From positions 1 to 63,338 of the forward strand of contig DVJL01000013.1 in NCBI GenBank assembly GCA_018716805.1: a stretch of 63,338 nt of DNA, read 5' to 3'. A program made the position numbers and the translations under genes. The notes beneath the pieces were generated by a model that saw nothing but the letters and a program-made list of their open reading frames with translations, searched no databases and was not told where the DNA came from. Below, piece by piece: positions 44,162 to 53,303 of this stretch (the first letter of the stretch is position 1; every line of letters starts with the position of its first letter). The DNA comes from Candidatus Faecivicinus avistercoris (GTDB lineage: Bacteria; Bacillota; Clostridia; Christensenellales; Aristaeellaceae).

Positions 44162-45283
44162 TTATTCGTCGAGGATCATGGCGGACTGCGTCTGAATGTA
44201 ATCGTAGACGATCGTGTCTGCGACGTTGGCGAACGTCGGCACGCTCAGCGTGCCCTCGCCGGGATCGAACGGCTCGCCCTCGACGAGGATCTCCACCGCC
44301 GAAATGCCGTCGAACTGCGTGCAGGTCAGCACCAGCGCCTTGAGCGCCATGCGGCCGCCGTCGGAGTTGAGCGCGATGTCTGCGAACTCCTTGGTGAAGT
44401 TGAGCTTCGCCGTGCCGTCCTCTACGGTGACGTCGATCAGGCCGCAGCCGGCGGGCAGCACGTTTTCCAGCGAACCGGTCGCGCTGGGGCCCTTGGTCAG
44501 CTCGAGCACAGCGGTGTTGATGTCCGGGCTGGAATAGACCATCCGCGTCACCGGAACGACCACCGTTCCCGCCTCCGACGGGAAGTACAGCGTCACCGAC
44601 TGGGCGGCTTCCGCGCCGGCGGCGTCTTCGGAGGATTCGAGGTTGATGTCCCCGCGGGTAAACGTGCCGGAGATGTCCGTGCCGTGCGGCAGCGATTCGA
44701 GCTTCTGTCCGCCGATCAGGAACTCGACCTCCTCGACCGTGTCAAATTCCGTCAGCGTCTGGACGACGGCCGAAACCATGTTCGCCTCGGCCGCGGCGTC
44801 GGAGAGGTTCAGCACCTCCTCGCTCAGATCGATGCGCGCCTTGCCGTCCGCGATGTCCAGATCGATCGTCGTGCCCTCGGGCAGCACCGTCCGCAGCCCG
44901 AGCCGGGCCGCCTGCATGTCGTTTTCCGCGCTCTTGACCATCATGCCGAGCGTGGCCTTCGCGATGCCGTCCTCCATCGGCACCGTGCACATCACCGGCA
45001 CGAGATAGCCGTCGTTGTCCTGATAGTAGACGATGGTGGACGCCGTCGTCTGCTCCGTCGCCTCAGGCGCTTCCGCCGCGCCCGAAACGGCGCTGTCCGG
45101 CGCGGGCGTCGCGGAGGAATCCGCCTCTCCGGTCCGGCCCACGGTCGGCTCCGGGGACGCCTCCCCCGACGGCGCGCTCGACGGCTTGCGCCAGAGCGAC
45201 CACGTGCACGCCAGCGCAATCGCCACGATCAGCAGCGCGAGCGCCAACAGATACATCTTGCGCTGATTCCCGGTAAAATTCAT
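44162..45283 (-). CDS. Membrane-anchored double GerMN-domain protein
   Basis: The 373-residue protein has one N-terminal membrane segment (MYLLALALLIVAIALACTW), an acidic Ser/Pro/Ala linker and two GerMN (sporulation/germination) domains (about residues 90-215 and 235-370), each with the TTIDLDIADGKARIDLSEEVL or GLIDVTVEDGTAKLNFTKEF strand. It faces outside the membrane; homologues include GerM, important for spore formation. The Cys at the end of the membrane segment (ALACTW) could be a lipobox. GGAGGG precedes the ATG. Probably followed by rph-rdgB in one transcript. Confidence 0.88.
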   Translation of the reverse strand: MNFTGNQRKMYLLALALLIVAIALACTWSLWRKPSSAPSGEASPEPTVGRTGEADSSATPAPDSAVSGAAEAPEATEQTTASTIVYYQDNDGYLVPVMCTVPMEDGIAKATLGMMVKSAENDMQAARLGLRTVLPEGTTIDLDIADGKARIDLSEEVLNLSDAAAEANMVSAVVQTLTEFDTVEEVEFLIGGQKLESLPHGTDISGTFTRGDINLESSEDAAGAEAAQSVTLYFPSEAGTVVVPVTRMVYSSPDINTAVLELTKGPSATGSLENVLPAGCGLIDVTVEDGTAKLNFTKEFADIALNSDGGRMALKALVLTCTQFDGISAVEILVEGEPFDPGEGTLSVPTFANVADTIVYDYIQTQSAMILDE

Positions 45284-45358
45284 CCGAAACCCTCCTTGCG
45301 ACACCTGATTTCTGTTCAACTTATTCCGTCGCAGGGCGGGTTATGCCCAGGCTCTTCT

Positions 45359-45387
45359 ATTCTATCACATGCGGCGCGGTTGCGCAA
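45359..45387 (-). promoter_or_regulatory. Promoter of the GerMN-protein gene
   Basis: Leftward TTGCGC, 17-base spacer and TAGAAT. Its -35 box overlaps the -35 box of the divergent rqcH promoter in the palindrome TTGCGCAA (45380-45387). Confidence 0.65.
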
Positions 45388-45408
45388 TCATCCAAAATCG
45401 TTTATAAT
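45380..45408 (+). promoter_or_regulatory. Promoter of the rqcH-like gene
   Basis: Rightward TTGCGC, 17-base spacer and perfect TATAAT, 33 bases before the start. It shares the TTGCGCAA palindrome with the divergent GerMN promoter. Confidence 0.8.
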
Positions 45409-45440
45409 GGTGAGGATACCAAAACATCGGAGGAACGCCT

Positions 45441-47165
45441 ATGCCCCTCGACGGACTGACGCTCGGCTTTGTGACCGGCGAGCTCGACGCCAAACTGACC
45501 GGCGGCCGAATCGACCGCGTGACCCAGCCGGAGCGGGACGAACTGATCCTGACCATCCGCAACGGCGGCGAAAACCACCTGCTGCTGCTCTCGGCCAGCG
45601 CGGACTGCGCGCGCGCCCATCTGACGGCGCAGAAGAAGACCGGCCCGCTGGAGCCGCCGTCGCTTTGCATGCTGCTGCGCAAGCACGTCACCGGCGGCCG
45701 CGTCAGCGCCATCCGGCAGATCGACTGCGACCGCATTCTCGAAATCGAAATCGAACACTACGACGAACTGGGCGACCGCGCGACGAAGCGGCTCGTGTGC
45801 GAATTCATGGGCAAGCATTCGAACCTGATCTTCGTCGGCGGCGACGGCCGGATCATCGACAGCGCCCGCCGCGTGACGGACACGATGTCCTCCGTCCGCG
45901 AGGTGCTGCCCGGACTTCGCTACGAGCGCCCGCCGGCCCACGGCAAGATCCCGTTCGCCGGTGTCACGCCCGAAGACCTCGCCGCGGCGATCCGCGGACA
46001 GGGCGGCGCGCTGTGGAAGGCGGTCGCGCGGTCGGTCAGCGGCATCTCGGCGCAGACCGCGCGCGAGCTGGCACACCGCGCAACCGGCGATGCGGAGGCG
46101 CGCCTCGACGCCTGCGATCCCGACGCCGCGGCCAAAGCCGTCGCGGACGCGCTCGCCGGGCTGAAGGGCGAGCTCTCCCCCCGCGTGCTCCGAAATGCCG
46201 ACCAGACGGCGGCGGACTTTGCCGCGTTCGCCTTCCGAAGCCGGCCCGACCTCGCGGCCGAATTATATCCGACGCTCTCCGAGGCCATGGACGCCTTTTA
46301 CCGCGACCGCGACGCCGCCGCCCGCATCCGCCAGAAGAGCGCCGGCATCCACCGCGTGCTCAAGACGAATGCCGAGCGCTGCGAGCGCAAGCTGGCGCTG
46401 CAGCAGGAGGCGCTGCTCGGCAGCGCGCGCATGGACGAATACCGCTTAAAGGGCGAGCTGCTGACCGCCAACCTGCACATGGCCCAGAAGGGCATGAAGC
46501 AGGTCGAGCTGCCGAACTACTACGAGGACGGCATGCCCATGGTGGCGGTCGAGCTGGACGAGAAGCTCTCGCCCGGCCAGAATGCACAGCGCTATTTCAA
46601 GCTCTACCAGAAGGCGCGCAACGCCCGCACCCTCGCCGCAGAGCAGATCGAAAAGACGTCGGCCGAGCTGGACTACTTAAACGGCCAGCTGGACAATCTG
46701 GGCAAGTGCGAGACGGAGGCCGAGCTCAACGAGCTGCGGCAGGAGCTGGAAAAGCTGGGCTACGTCAAGCCCAACCGCAACCGCCGCCAGCTCAAGCAGC
46801 TGCCGCCCTCGCAGCCGATGCGGTTCACCGCCGCGTCCGGGCGGACGATCCTCGTGGGCAAGAACAACCTGCAAAACGACAAGCTGACCTTTACCGCCCA
46901 GCCGGACGAGGTCTGGCTGCACGCCAAGGACATGCCCGGCTCGCACGTCGTCATCGTCGGCGAAGCGCCGGACGAGGCAACCATCCTCGAAGCCGCCCGG
47001 CTGGCGGCGGCGTATTCGTCCGGATCAACGTCGTCGCGCGTGCCGGTGGACTACACGCTGCGCAAATACGTCAAGAAGCCCTCGGGCGCGCGGCCGGGAT
47101 TCGTGATCTACACCCACCAGCGCACGCTGTACGTCGCGCCCGATCCGCGCAAGCCGCAGGCGTGA
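45441..47165 (+). CDS. rqcH: NFACT family ribosome quality-control protein RqcH (fibronectin-binding-like)
   Basis: The 574-residue protein has an NFACT-N domain (MPLDGLTLGFVTGELDAKLTGGRIDRV), central coiled coil, and NFACT-R domain with SGRTILVGKNNLQNDKLTF and WLHAKDMPGSHVVIVGEAP. RqcH binds stalled 50S-nascent-chain complexes and adds alanine tails. The D97/R98-type residues cannot be aligned by eye. GGAGG precedes the ATG. Likely monocistronic. Confidence 0.93.
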   Translation: MPLDGLTLGFVTGELDAKLTGGRIDRVTQPERDELILTIRNGGENHLLLLSASADCARAHLTAQKKTGPLEPPSLCMLLRKHVTGGRVSAIRQIDCDRILEIEIEHYDELGDRATKRLVCEFMGKHSNLIFVGGDGRIIDSARRVTDTMSSVREVLPGLRYERPPAHGKIPFAGVTPEDLAAAIRGQGGALWKAVARSVSGISAQTARELAHRATGDAEARLDACDPDAAAKAVADALAGLKGELSPRVLRNADQTAADFAAFAFRSRPDLAAELYPTLSEAMDAFYRDRDAAARIRQKSAGIHRVLKTNAERCERKLALQQEALLGSARMDEYRLKGELLTANLHMAQKGMKQVELPNYYEDGMPMVAVELDEKLSPGQNAQRYFKLYQKARNARTLAAEQIEKTSAELDYLNGQLDNLGKCETEAELNELRQELEKLGYVKPNRNRRQLKQLPPSQPMRFTAASGRTILVGKNNLQNDKLTFTAQPDEVWLHAKDMPGSHVVIVGEAPDEATILEAARLAAAYSSGSTSSRVPVDYTLRKYVKKPSGARPGFVIYTHQRTLYVAPDPRKPQA

Positions 47166-47446
47166 ACCCGGCCGCGCGAACGGCCGTTTAAGAGAATTCA
47201 CAACCTCGGCACCGGGATTTGCACTGAATCCGAAAATCCGCGGCTCTGGCATTCCGACATCCGGATAAAAGGTGCGGAAAAAGGTTTCAAATGCGCGCCT
47301 TTGGGAATTCTCAGGCCCGCCCGAAGGCGGCGCAAACTTCCAGCCGGAAAGCGCGCGCGGCGGGGCATCATAGAACAAAGCGCCGCATTGCGCTAGGCTG
47401 CAAAGAATGCGCCCGCGCCTCTTGGCGCTTGTTTACCCGGGCGCAC
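47166..47446. other. Gene-free spacer with a long-range inverted repeat
   Basis: GAGAATTC (47192-47199) is matched by GAATTCTC (47305-47312), enclosing about 105 bases with internal complementary stretches (GGCACC/GGTGC, GGATT/AATCC). It may be the rqcH 3' end structure. No U-tract follows directly. Confidence 0.45.
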
Positions 47447-47475
47447 TTGACGAATGCGGCCAATTGCGGTAAGAT
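47447..47475 (+). promoter_or_regulatory. Promoter of the Mrp ATPase gene
   Basis: Rightward TTGACG, 17-base spacer and TAAGAT, 36 bases before the start. Confidence 0.65.
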
Positions 47476-47510
47476 ATTGTAATCAACATTTTGATTCGGA
47501 GATGGGAAAA

Positions 47511-48341
47511 ATGAGCGAAAACTGCAACCACGATTGCGGCAGCTGCAGCGCAAACTGCGCCAGCCGGGAAGGCGCCGCGCCGGACTTCTCGGCAAAGCCC
47601 AATCCGCACAGCCATGTCAAGAAGGTCATCGGCGTCGTCAGCGGCAAGGGCGGCGTCGGAAAATCGCTGGTGACCTCAATGATGGCCGTGCTGCTGCGCC
47701 GCCGCGGCCAGAACGTCGCAATCCTCGACGCGGACATCACCGGCCCTTCGATCCCGCGCATGTTCGGCGTGCACGGACAGCTCTCGGCGACCGACGAGGG
47801 CATCATCCCCGCCGCCAGCACGACCGGCGTCAAGATGGTGTCGCTCAACCTGCTGCTCGAGCGCGAGACCGACCCGGTGGTCTGGCGCGGCCCAGTCATC
47901 GCCGGCACGGTCAAGCAGTTCTGGTCGGACGTGATGTGGGGCGATGTGGACTACATGTTCGTCGACATGCCGCCGGGAACGGGCGACGTGCCGCTGACGG
48001 TCTTTCAGTCGCTGCCGGTCAACGGCATACTGATCGTCACCTCGCCGCAGGAGCTGGTGGGCATGATCGTCGAAAAGGCCGTGCGCATGGCGAACATGAT
48101 GAATGTGCCCGTCCTCGGCCTCGTCGAAAACATGTCCTACTTCCAGTGCGACGAGTGCGGAAAGAAGCACTACATCTTCGGCCAGAGCCGTCTGGACGAC
48201 GTCGCCCGGCACAACGACATCGCGATGTCGGCACGGCTGCCGCTGAATCCGGCGCTGTCCGCCGCGTGCGACGCAGGCAAGATCGAGATGTTCGACGGCG
48301 ACTGGCTCGACGCCATGGCCGAAGCGCTGATGAAGCTCTGA
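47511..48341 (+). CDS. Mrp/NBP35 family iron-sulfur cluster carrier ATPase
   Basis: The 276-residue P-loop ATPase has VVSGKGGVGKSLVTSMMA (deviant Walker A), LDADITGPSIPRMFG, and YMFVDMPPGTGDVPLTV. An N-terminal Cys motif (CNHDCGSCSANC) as in NBP35, and a C-terminal CDECGKK metal site, support Fe-S cluster binding and transfer. GGAGATGGG precedes the ATG. A Nudix gene follows 22 bases later. Confidence 0.93.
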   Translation: MSENCNHDCGSCSANCASREGAAPDFSAKPNPHSHVKKVIGVVSGKGGVGKSLVTSMMAVLLRRRGQNVAILDADITGPSIPRMFGVHGQLSATDEGIIPAASTTGVKMVSLNLLLERETDPVVWRGPVIAGTVKQFWSDVMWGDVDYMFVDMPPGTGDVPLTVFQSLPVNGILIVTSPQELVGMIVEKAVRMANMMNVPVLGLVENMSYFQCDECGKKHYIFGQSRLDDVARHNDIAMSARLPLNPALSAACDAGKIEMFDGDWLDAMAEALMKL

Positions 48342-48363
48342 AGCGCCGCGCACGGAGGCACAT

Positions 48364-48816
48364 ATGAAATACGAAAAATCCTGCGGCGCAGTGATTTTCC
48401 GAAAAGGCGAGACCGGCTGGTTTGTGCTGTTGATCCGGCACGTCAAGGGCCGGCACGTCTCCTTCCCAAAGGGACACGTCGAATCCGGCGAAACGGAGAG
48501 CCGCACCGCCGAGCGCGAGGTCTTTGAGGAAACCGGCCTCCGCATCCGGGTCGACCGCCGCTTTCGCGCGGAAAACCGCTACAACATCCGGCCGGACACC
48601 CAGAAGCTGGTCGTCATCTTTGCCGCGGTCACCGATCAGGTCGAGCTCGTTCCCCAGCCGGAAGAGATCGCCGCGGCATTCTGGCTGCCCGTGGAGGAGG
48701 CGCGCTCGCGCCTGACCTACGACCGGGACCGGAAAATCCTCCGGGACGCGTTTGCGCACGTCTGCGCGCGCAGCCAGGGAAGGCCGCGTCCGGCCAAGCC
48801 CACGTCCGGCAAGTAA
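48364..48816 (+). CDS. Nudix hydrolase, diadenosine tetraphosphatase-like
   Basis: The 150-residue protein has KSCGAVIFRKGETGWFVLLI at the start and the Nudix box GHVESGETESRTAEREVFEETGL. This pattern (FPKGHVE) resembles asymmetric Ap4A hydrolases. The C-terminus is basic. GGAGG precedes the ATG; co-transcribed with the Mrp gene. Confidence 0.88.
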   Translation: MKYEKSCGAVIFRKGETGWFVLLIRHVKGRHVSFPKGHVESGETESRTAEREVFEETGLRIRVDRRFRAENRYNIRPDTQKLVVIFAAVTDQVELVPQPEEIAAAFWLPVEEARSRLTYDRDRKILRDAFAHVCARSQGRPRPAKPTSGK

Positions 48817-48832
48817 CCTTCCCAAACAGACG

Positions 48833-48873
48833 GAGCGTGAAGCCCATGCAGCTTCACGCTCTGTTCATTTTTC
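48833..48873 (+). terminator. Terminator after the mrp-nudix unit
   Basis: An 11-bp stem GAGCGTGAAGC/GCTTCACGCTC with a 7-nt loop is followed by TGTTCATTTTT. Confidence 0.85.
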
Positions 48874-49132
48874 CCTCTCCGCCGTTCAGAAAACCTCTTT
48901 GCAAAAACACAGAGCGACTTCTGAAAAACGAAGGGCAGCTGCGCCCGGGCAAGGACCTGCCTTCAGGAACGCGCAGCGGTTTTGAACCCGTCCTGTCCGG
49001 GCGGCAGGCTTTCTCTGAAGCGGTGGAATCCAGCGGCGTCCTGCCTGCCGGATTCCACCGCGCCCGGCATCGCCGCCGGAGGAGAACTCCCTGCGCGGCG
49101 CAAAAGTTCATTTGAATCCATCCGCCTGCCCT
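48874..49132. other. Gene-free convergent spacer with a 12-bp inverted repeat
   Basis: GCGGTGGAATCC (49020-49031) pairs with GGATTCCACCGC (49050-49061), and TTCAGAA/TTCTGAA forms another hairpin near 48890-48935. They lie beyond the M18 peptidase stop and may terminate it, but no U-run is evident. Confidence 0.5.
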
Positions 49133-50440
49133 CTAACGGATTTCGTATTCTCCGTCGGCAAAGGTTCGGACGTCGGCGCGGTAAAACGCGCGCATCGCAT
49201 CGATCATGTAATCGAGATCCCGCGTTCCGGCGGTCTCATAGCAGGAATGCATGGCGAGCTGCGGCAGGCCGATGTCCACGGTGTTCATCGAGACGTGCGC
49301 GTTGGCGATGTTGCCCAGCGTCGAGCCGCCCAAAATGTCGGAGCGGTTGACGAAGGTCTGCACCGGCACGCCCGCGCGGCGGCAGATTTCGCCGAAGATG
49401 GCGGCGGACACGGCGTCGGTGGTGTACTTCTGGTTGGCGTTGTGCTTGACGACCACGCCGGCGTTGAGGAACGCGCGGTTGTTGGCGTCGTATTTCTCGG
49501 GGTGGTTCGGATGGACGGCGTGGGCGTTGTCCGCCGACACCATGAAGCTCGACGCGATGGCCGCGCGCGCCTGTTCGCCGTCCATCCCGAGCGCGGCCGC
49601 GATGCGCGCAAGCGCGTCGGAAAGCAGCGTCGAATCGGCGCCCTGCTTCGTGCCGCTGCCGACCTCCTCGTTGTCCAGCATCGCAAAGACATTGACGTGC
49701 CCCGCCGGGGCGGCGTCCAGAAACGCCTGAAGCGTCGTGTACGCGCATTCGAGGTCGTCGATCCGCGGGCAGGAGAAGAACTCGCCGTCCGCGCCCCAGA
49801 CCGCGCCCGGGGTGCGGTTGTAGAGGTACAGATCGCTCGCGATGACATCTTCCGCGGCTGCGCCGCACGACCGCGCGATCTCCTCTGCGAGCTTGCCCTG
49901 CGCGTCCGCGCCGCCGTACAGCGGCAGCAGATCGACCTGCGGGTTGAACTTGTAGCCGTCGTTGACCTCGCGGTTGAAGTGGATCGGCATGTTCGGAATC
50001 AGCACAGCGTCGCGGCCAAAATCGACCAGCTTCGTCGCCAGCCGCCCGCCCTCGCGCACGACCGCGCGCCCCGCGATGGACAGCGGCCGGTCGAGCCACG
50101 TCGACATCAGCATTCCGCCGTAGCGCTCCACGTTCAGCCGCACATACGCGCCCGCCGCGAGGTCTTCGGCGTTCGGCTTGAGCTTGAACGCCGGGGAATC
50201 GCCATGGCTGGCGGCGATCTGGAAGTGGCTCGCGCCTCCCTCCGGCACGGTAAACGCCACGACCGCCGAGCGGTTGCGCGTCAGAAAGTAGCCGCCGCCG
50301 GGCGCAATCGCCCACGGCTCCTGCTCCTTCAGTTGCGAAAAGCCCGCCGCGCGCAGCGCTTCGCAGGCCGCCTCGCAGGCGTGGAACGCCGTCGGGGAAT
50401 GGCTGACAAATTCGATAAAGTCTTTGGCGTAGTGTTTCAC
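49133..50440 (-). CDS. M18 family aminopeptidase
   Basis: The 435-residue protein matches the M18 (aspartyl aminopeptidase/ApeB) family: N-terminal FIEFVSHSPTAFHACEAA, zinc-site motifs ASHGDSPAFKLKP, MLDNEEVGSGTKQGA, SADNAHAVHPNHPEKYD, and QLAMHSCYETAG. Two zinc ions are bound. A GTG start is used with GGGAGG ten bases upstream. Probably monocistronic. Confidence 0.96.
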   Translation of the reverse strand: MKHYAKDFIEFVSHSPTAFHACEAACEALRAAGFSQLKEQEPWAIAPGGGYFLTRNRSAVVAFTVPEGGASHFQIAASHGDSPAFKLKPNAEDLAAGAYVRLNVERYGGMLMSTWLDRPLSIAGRAVVREGGRLATKLVDFGRDAVLIPNMPIHFNREVNDGYKFNPQVDLLPLYGGADAQGKLAEEIARSCGAAAEDVIASDLYLYNRTPGAVWGADGEFFSCPRIDDLECAYTTLQAFLDAAPAGHVNVFAMLDNEEVGSGTKQGADSTLLSDALARIAAALGMDGEQARAAIASSFMVSADNAHAVHPNHPEKYDANNRAFLNAGVVVKHNANQKYTTDAVSAAIFGEICRRAGVPVQTFVNRSDILGGSTLGNIANAHVSMNTVDIGLPQLAMHSCYETAGTRDLDYMIDAMRAFYRADVRTFADGEYEIR

Positions 50441-50481
50441 CTGAATTTCCTCCCATCCAGAGTTTTGCGCAATGGTGCGTA

Positions 50482-50510
50482 TTGACGCGGGAAGCCGCGC
50501 GGTTTATAAT
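50482..50510 (+). promoter_or_regulatory. Promoter of the DUF3783 gene
   Basis: Rightward TTGACG, 17-base spacer and perfect TATAAT, 36 bases before the start. Confidence 0.8.
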
Positions 50511-50545
50511 AAAATCAGCGTATTTTTGCGAAGGAGGGCGATTGC

Positions 50546-50941
50546 ATGCAGATGCCCGAAATCCTGATGTACAATCTCGACAACAAGAAGGGATCGCGGC
50601 TGCGGCTGCTGTGCCTCAAGCTGCACATTCGCGTGCGCGCCATCTCGCCCGGCGAATATGGCGAGCCGGTCGGCGCGCTGGCCGGGATGATGCCGCGCAC
50701 CGGCGCGGAAGCCGCCGGCAGCTTTGACGACGAGATGCTCGTGCTGGTCAACTTCGGCAGCAAGCTGCTCAACCAGTTCCTACAGGAGCTGCGCGCGGCA
50801 AAGATTCCCGGCGTGGCACTCAAGGCGGTGCTCACGCCGACGAACGCGGAGTGGAACTCGGTTCGCCTGTATGAGGAGATCCGCCGCGAGCACGAGGCCA
50901 TGCGCTACGGCGGCCCGACCCATCCCCCGGCGGGCAAATGA
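50546..50941 (+). CDS. DUF3783 family protein
   Basis: The 131-residue protein has ILMYNLDNKKGSRLRLLCLKLHIRVRAISPGEYGEPVGALAG, MLVLVNFGSKLLNQFLQELRAAKI and VALKAVLTPTNAEWNSVRLYEEI, the pattern of the DUF3783 family of Clostridia. Function unknown. AAGGAGG lies eight bases before the ATG. It ends in a repeat-rich gap. Confidence 0.85.
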   Translation: MQMPEILMYNLDNKKGSRLRLLCLKLHIRVRAISPGEYGEPVGALAGMMPRTGAEAAGSFDDEMLVLVNFGSKLLNQFLQELRAAKIPGVALKAVLTPTNAEWNSVRLYEEIRREHEAMRYGGPTHPPAGK

Positions 50942-50987
50942 CGCAAGCGCTGTGCCGCCAAACGGGCGAAAGCGCGCGTTTGCGAAG

Positions 50988-51112
50988 GCGCAAGGCAGCA
51001 TGCACGGAGCACACCGCCGGGCACCGAGGCCAGCACTGCAGCGTCTACAAAGGCGCAGCGTGCACGAAGCACACGGCAGCACCGAGGCCAGCAACGGCAG
51101 CGTCTACAAAGG
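50988..51112. repeat. Two ~60-bp tandem repeats after the DUF3783 gene
   Basis: Two units share GCACCGAGGCCAGCA and GCAGCGTCTACAAAGGC with a TGCACGRAGCACAC segment. They lie in the 50942-51219 gap, which has no gene. Confidence 0.8.
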
Positions 51113-51219
51113 CACCTTGCCATCCCGCTCTGCCGCCCGCATTCGCACGCCGCGAAGACAGTGCCGCCAACGCATTTCCTGCCCGCGCCCGTTTCACGAG
51201 GGCACGGGCTGGCTCATTT

Positions 51220-51990
51220 TCAGACGTCCTCCAGGGCGTCGAAGGAATCCATCAGCATCTGCATCTTGCGAAGCGCATCCTCGCCGCCGGAGGTCATGAA
51301 TTCGACCGCGCCCGGCGTGCCGCTGTTCGAGAGCAAACCGTCCCGAACCAGCAGGTCGCGCAGCCGCTCGGCCGTGCCCAGCCGCCCGTCGAACAGCTTG
51401 GCATTCGGAAAGAGCTTGCGCACGCTGCGCGCGAGGAAGGGATAGTGCGTGCAGCCCAGCACGATGCAGTCGATCGGCCGGCCGGCATACGGTTCGAGCA
51501 GCCGCCTGACCGCTTCGTCCGCCTCGGGCGTTCCGGCCATGCCGGATTCGACCAGCTCCACCCAGCCCTCACCGACCACCGGAATTGCGGCGTCGCCATA
51601 GGTGGCCATCAGGCGCTGGAATTTGGGCAGCGTCAGCGTGGCGTGCGTCGCGAGCACGAGGATCTCGCCGCCGTGCCGCGCGGCCTGCGCGGGCTTCAGC
51701 GCCGGCTCCATGCCCACGATCGGCAGCGCCAGCCGCGCGCGCAGGATCTCGGCATAGGCGGAGGTGGCCGTATTGCAGGCGATGACGATCGCCTTCACGC
51801 CGCGGTCGAGCAGCTGGTCGATCGCCGCGCCGGCCAGCCGTCGGATCTCTTCGACCGTGCGGGAACCATACGGCGCGTTGCCGTTGTCGCCGTAATAGAG
51901 AAAGTTTTCATTGGGAAGCAGCCGGCGCGCGGCGTGCAGTACGCTGATGCCACCCATGCCGGAATCAAACACGCCAATCCAGTCGCGCAT
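51220..51990 (-). CDS. murI: Glutamate racemase
   Basis: The 256-residue cofactor-independent racemase makes D-glutamate for peptidoglycan. The two catalytic cysteines are in VIACNTATS and VLGCTHYPF, with FDSGMGGISVL and YYGDNGNAPYG near the N-terminus. GGAGG precedes the ATG. Its promoter appears to be about 355 bases upstream. Confidence 0.97.
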   Translation of the reverse strand: MRDWIGVFDSGMGGISVLHAARRLLPNENFLYYGDNGNAPYGSRTVEEIRRLAGAAIDQLLDRGVKAIVIACNTATSAYAEILRARLALPIVGMEPALKPAQAARHGGEILVLATHATLTLPKFQRLMATYGDAAIPVVGEGWVELVESGMAGTPEADEAVRRLLEPYAGRPIDCIVLGCTHYPFLARSVRKLFPNAKLFDGRLGTAERLRDLLVRDGLLSNSGTPGAVEFMTSGGEDALRKMQMLMDSFDALEDV

Positions 51991-52346
51991 AGCGCGCCTC
52001 CTCTCCATTGTCGCGTCATTTTCGCATAGAATTCAGGAAAGCGCGCCGCACTTTTGATGCGGCGAACGCCTTTTGCAATCCATGCAGCCAGCGATGATCC
52101 GCCGCTGCGTGCAAACCACTGCGGCGGGACAACGCCAGCCGCGCGGCTATTTCGATTTTCAGGCTCACAGGCGGACGGTCAGACGCCGCCGGAAAACGTC
52201 CGTGCCGCGCTTTTCATTCCCTCCATTGGGGAAAAGAGCGGCGCTTTCAACGCCCCATGCATCTCTTTTCGGAGCGGCTCTTCCAGGAAAAGCCTGCCCG
52301 TGCGCCTCTTCCCTGCGGAAAAGGAAGGCCCTGATACAGCACATCC
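51991..52346 (-). other. Long leader of murI
   Basis: About 350 bases between the murI promoter and start contain several hairpins (for example CGCCGCA/TGCGGCG near 52047-52070) but no gene and no riboswitch I recognise. Confidence 0.45.
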
Positions 52347-52376
52347 AGTATACCATATCAGGGCGGTTAACGTCAA
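52347..52376 (-). promoter_or_regulatory. Probable murI promoter with flanking inverted repeat
   Basis: Leftward TTGACG, 18-base spacer and TATACT. The inverted repeat CCCTGATA (52329-52336) and TATCAGGG (52356-52363) brackets the -10 box and start site, as an operator would. Confidence 0.6.
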
Positions 52377-52447
52377 TTGAAAGTTCGGCGTCCCTCCGGG
52401 CCTTGCGGGGCCGGTCCGGCCCCATATCGGATTTCACTGCGAATGCT

Positions 52448-53303
52448 TCACACATCCGAAAGAGGCGCGCTTTGCCGCGTCCTGCGGGAATGGATCGCAT
52501 CGCGGAGCAGCTGATAGGCGGTGGCAAAGATCGGCACGAACAGCAACATGCCCCATACGCCGGCGACGCCGCTGCCGAGCGTAATGGCGACCAGCACCCA
52601 CAGGGAGGGAAGGCCCACCCGCTTGCCCATGACCTTGGGATAAATCAGGTTCCCCTCGATTTGCTGAATGACAATGATCAGCACGACAAAGCCCAGCGCC
52701 TTTCCGAGTCCGTCCGTCGCCAGAATGAGGATCGCGCCGATGATGGCAGACACCCACGCGCCGACGATGGGCACAAACGCCATCAGCATGACCAGCGCGC
52801 CGATGGACAGCGCATGCGGAAACCGGAAGATCACCATGCCGGCAAAGACCATGGAGCCGAGAATGAAGGCTTCCAGCACCTGTCCGGAGATGAAACTGAC
52901 AAAAATGGAACGGATCCTGCGCACATACTGGACGATCTTTCCGGCGCGCGGCTCGCTCATGCAGGCATACAGCAGCGTCTGCGCCTGCCGGGCAAGGCGC
53001 TCCTTCTGCGATACGGCGCTGAAGGCAATGATCAGCGCGAACGCCATGCTGAAGATCATCCCAAAGATCGAGACGGCCTCGGAAATCACCGTGCCAATCA
53101 TTTCGCCGGAGCGGTCGTCCTTCAGAAAGGCGATCAGCCGCGCCTCGATGCCCTCTCCGTCAATCGACAGGCCCTCGACCCAACGCACCAGCTCCGGCGC
53201 GGTTTCCTCATACGGGCGCACGAGCGCCTTCAGGTCTTCCAGCAGGCCGGGGAGCTGCGTAAAGAGCATGTGCAGGCTCTCGACGAAGTTTGGAATGATC
53301 GTA
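52448..53303 (-). pseudogene. AI-2E family permease, 5'-truncated
   Basis: The C-terminal three quarters of an AI-2E transporter-family protein are intact: IIPNFVESLHMLFTQLPGLLEDL, FIAMAFA-type helices, SFISGQVLEAFILGSMVF, LSIGALVMLMAFVPIVGAWVSAIIGAIL and VVLIIVIQQIEGNLIYPKVMGKRVGLPSLWVLVAI. The first two membrane helices (about 60-100 residues) that should precede IIPNFVES are missing; upstream of about 53303 the frame stays open but reads the antisense of another gene. There is no start codon, promoter or ribosome site at the break. The sequence is joined there to a gene fragment on the other strand, so a rearrangement removed the 5' end. Confidence 0.75.

Noticed and set aside
42665..47191. 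A 1508-residue plus-strand frame covering rph-rdgB, the GerMN gene and rqcH
   Set aside because: It is opposite two known genes and out of frame with the third; composition is typical of non-coding high-GC frames.
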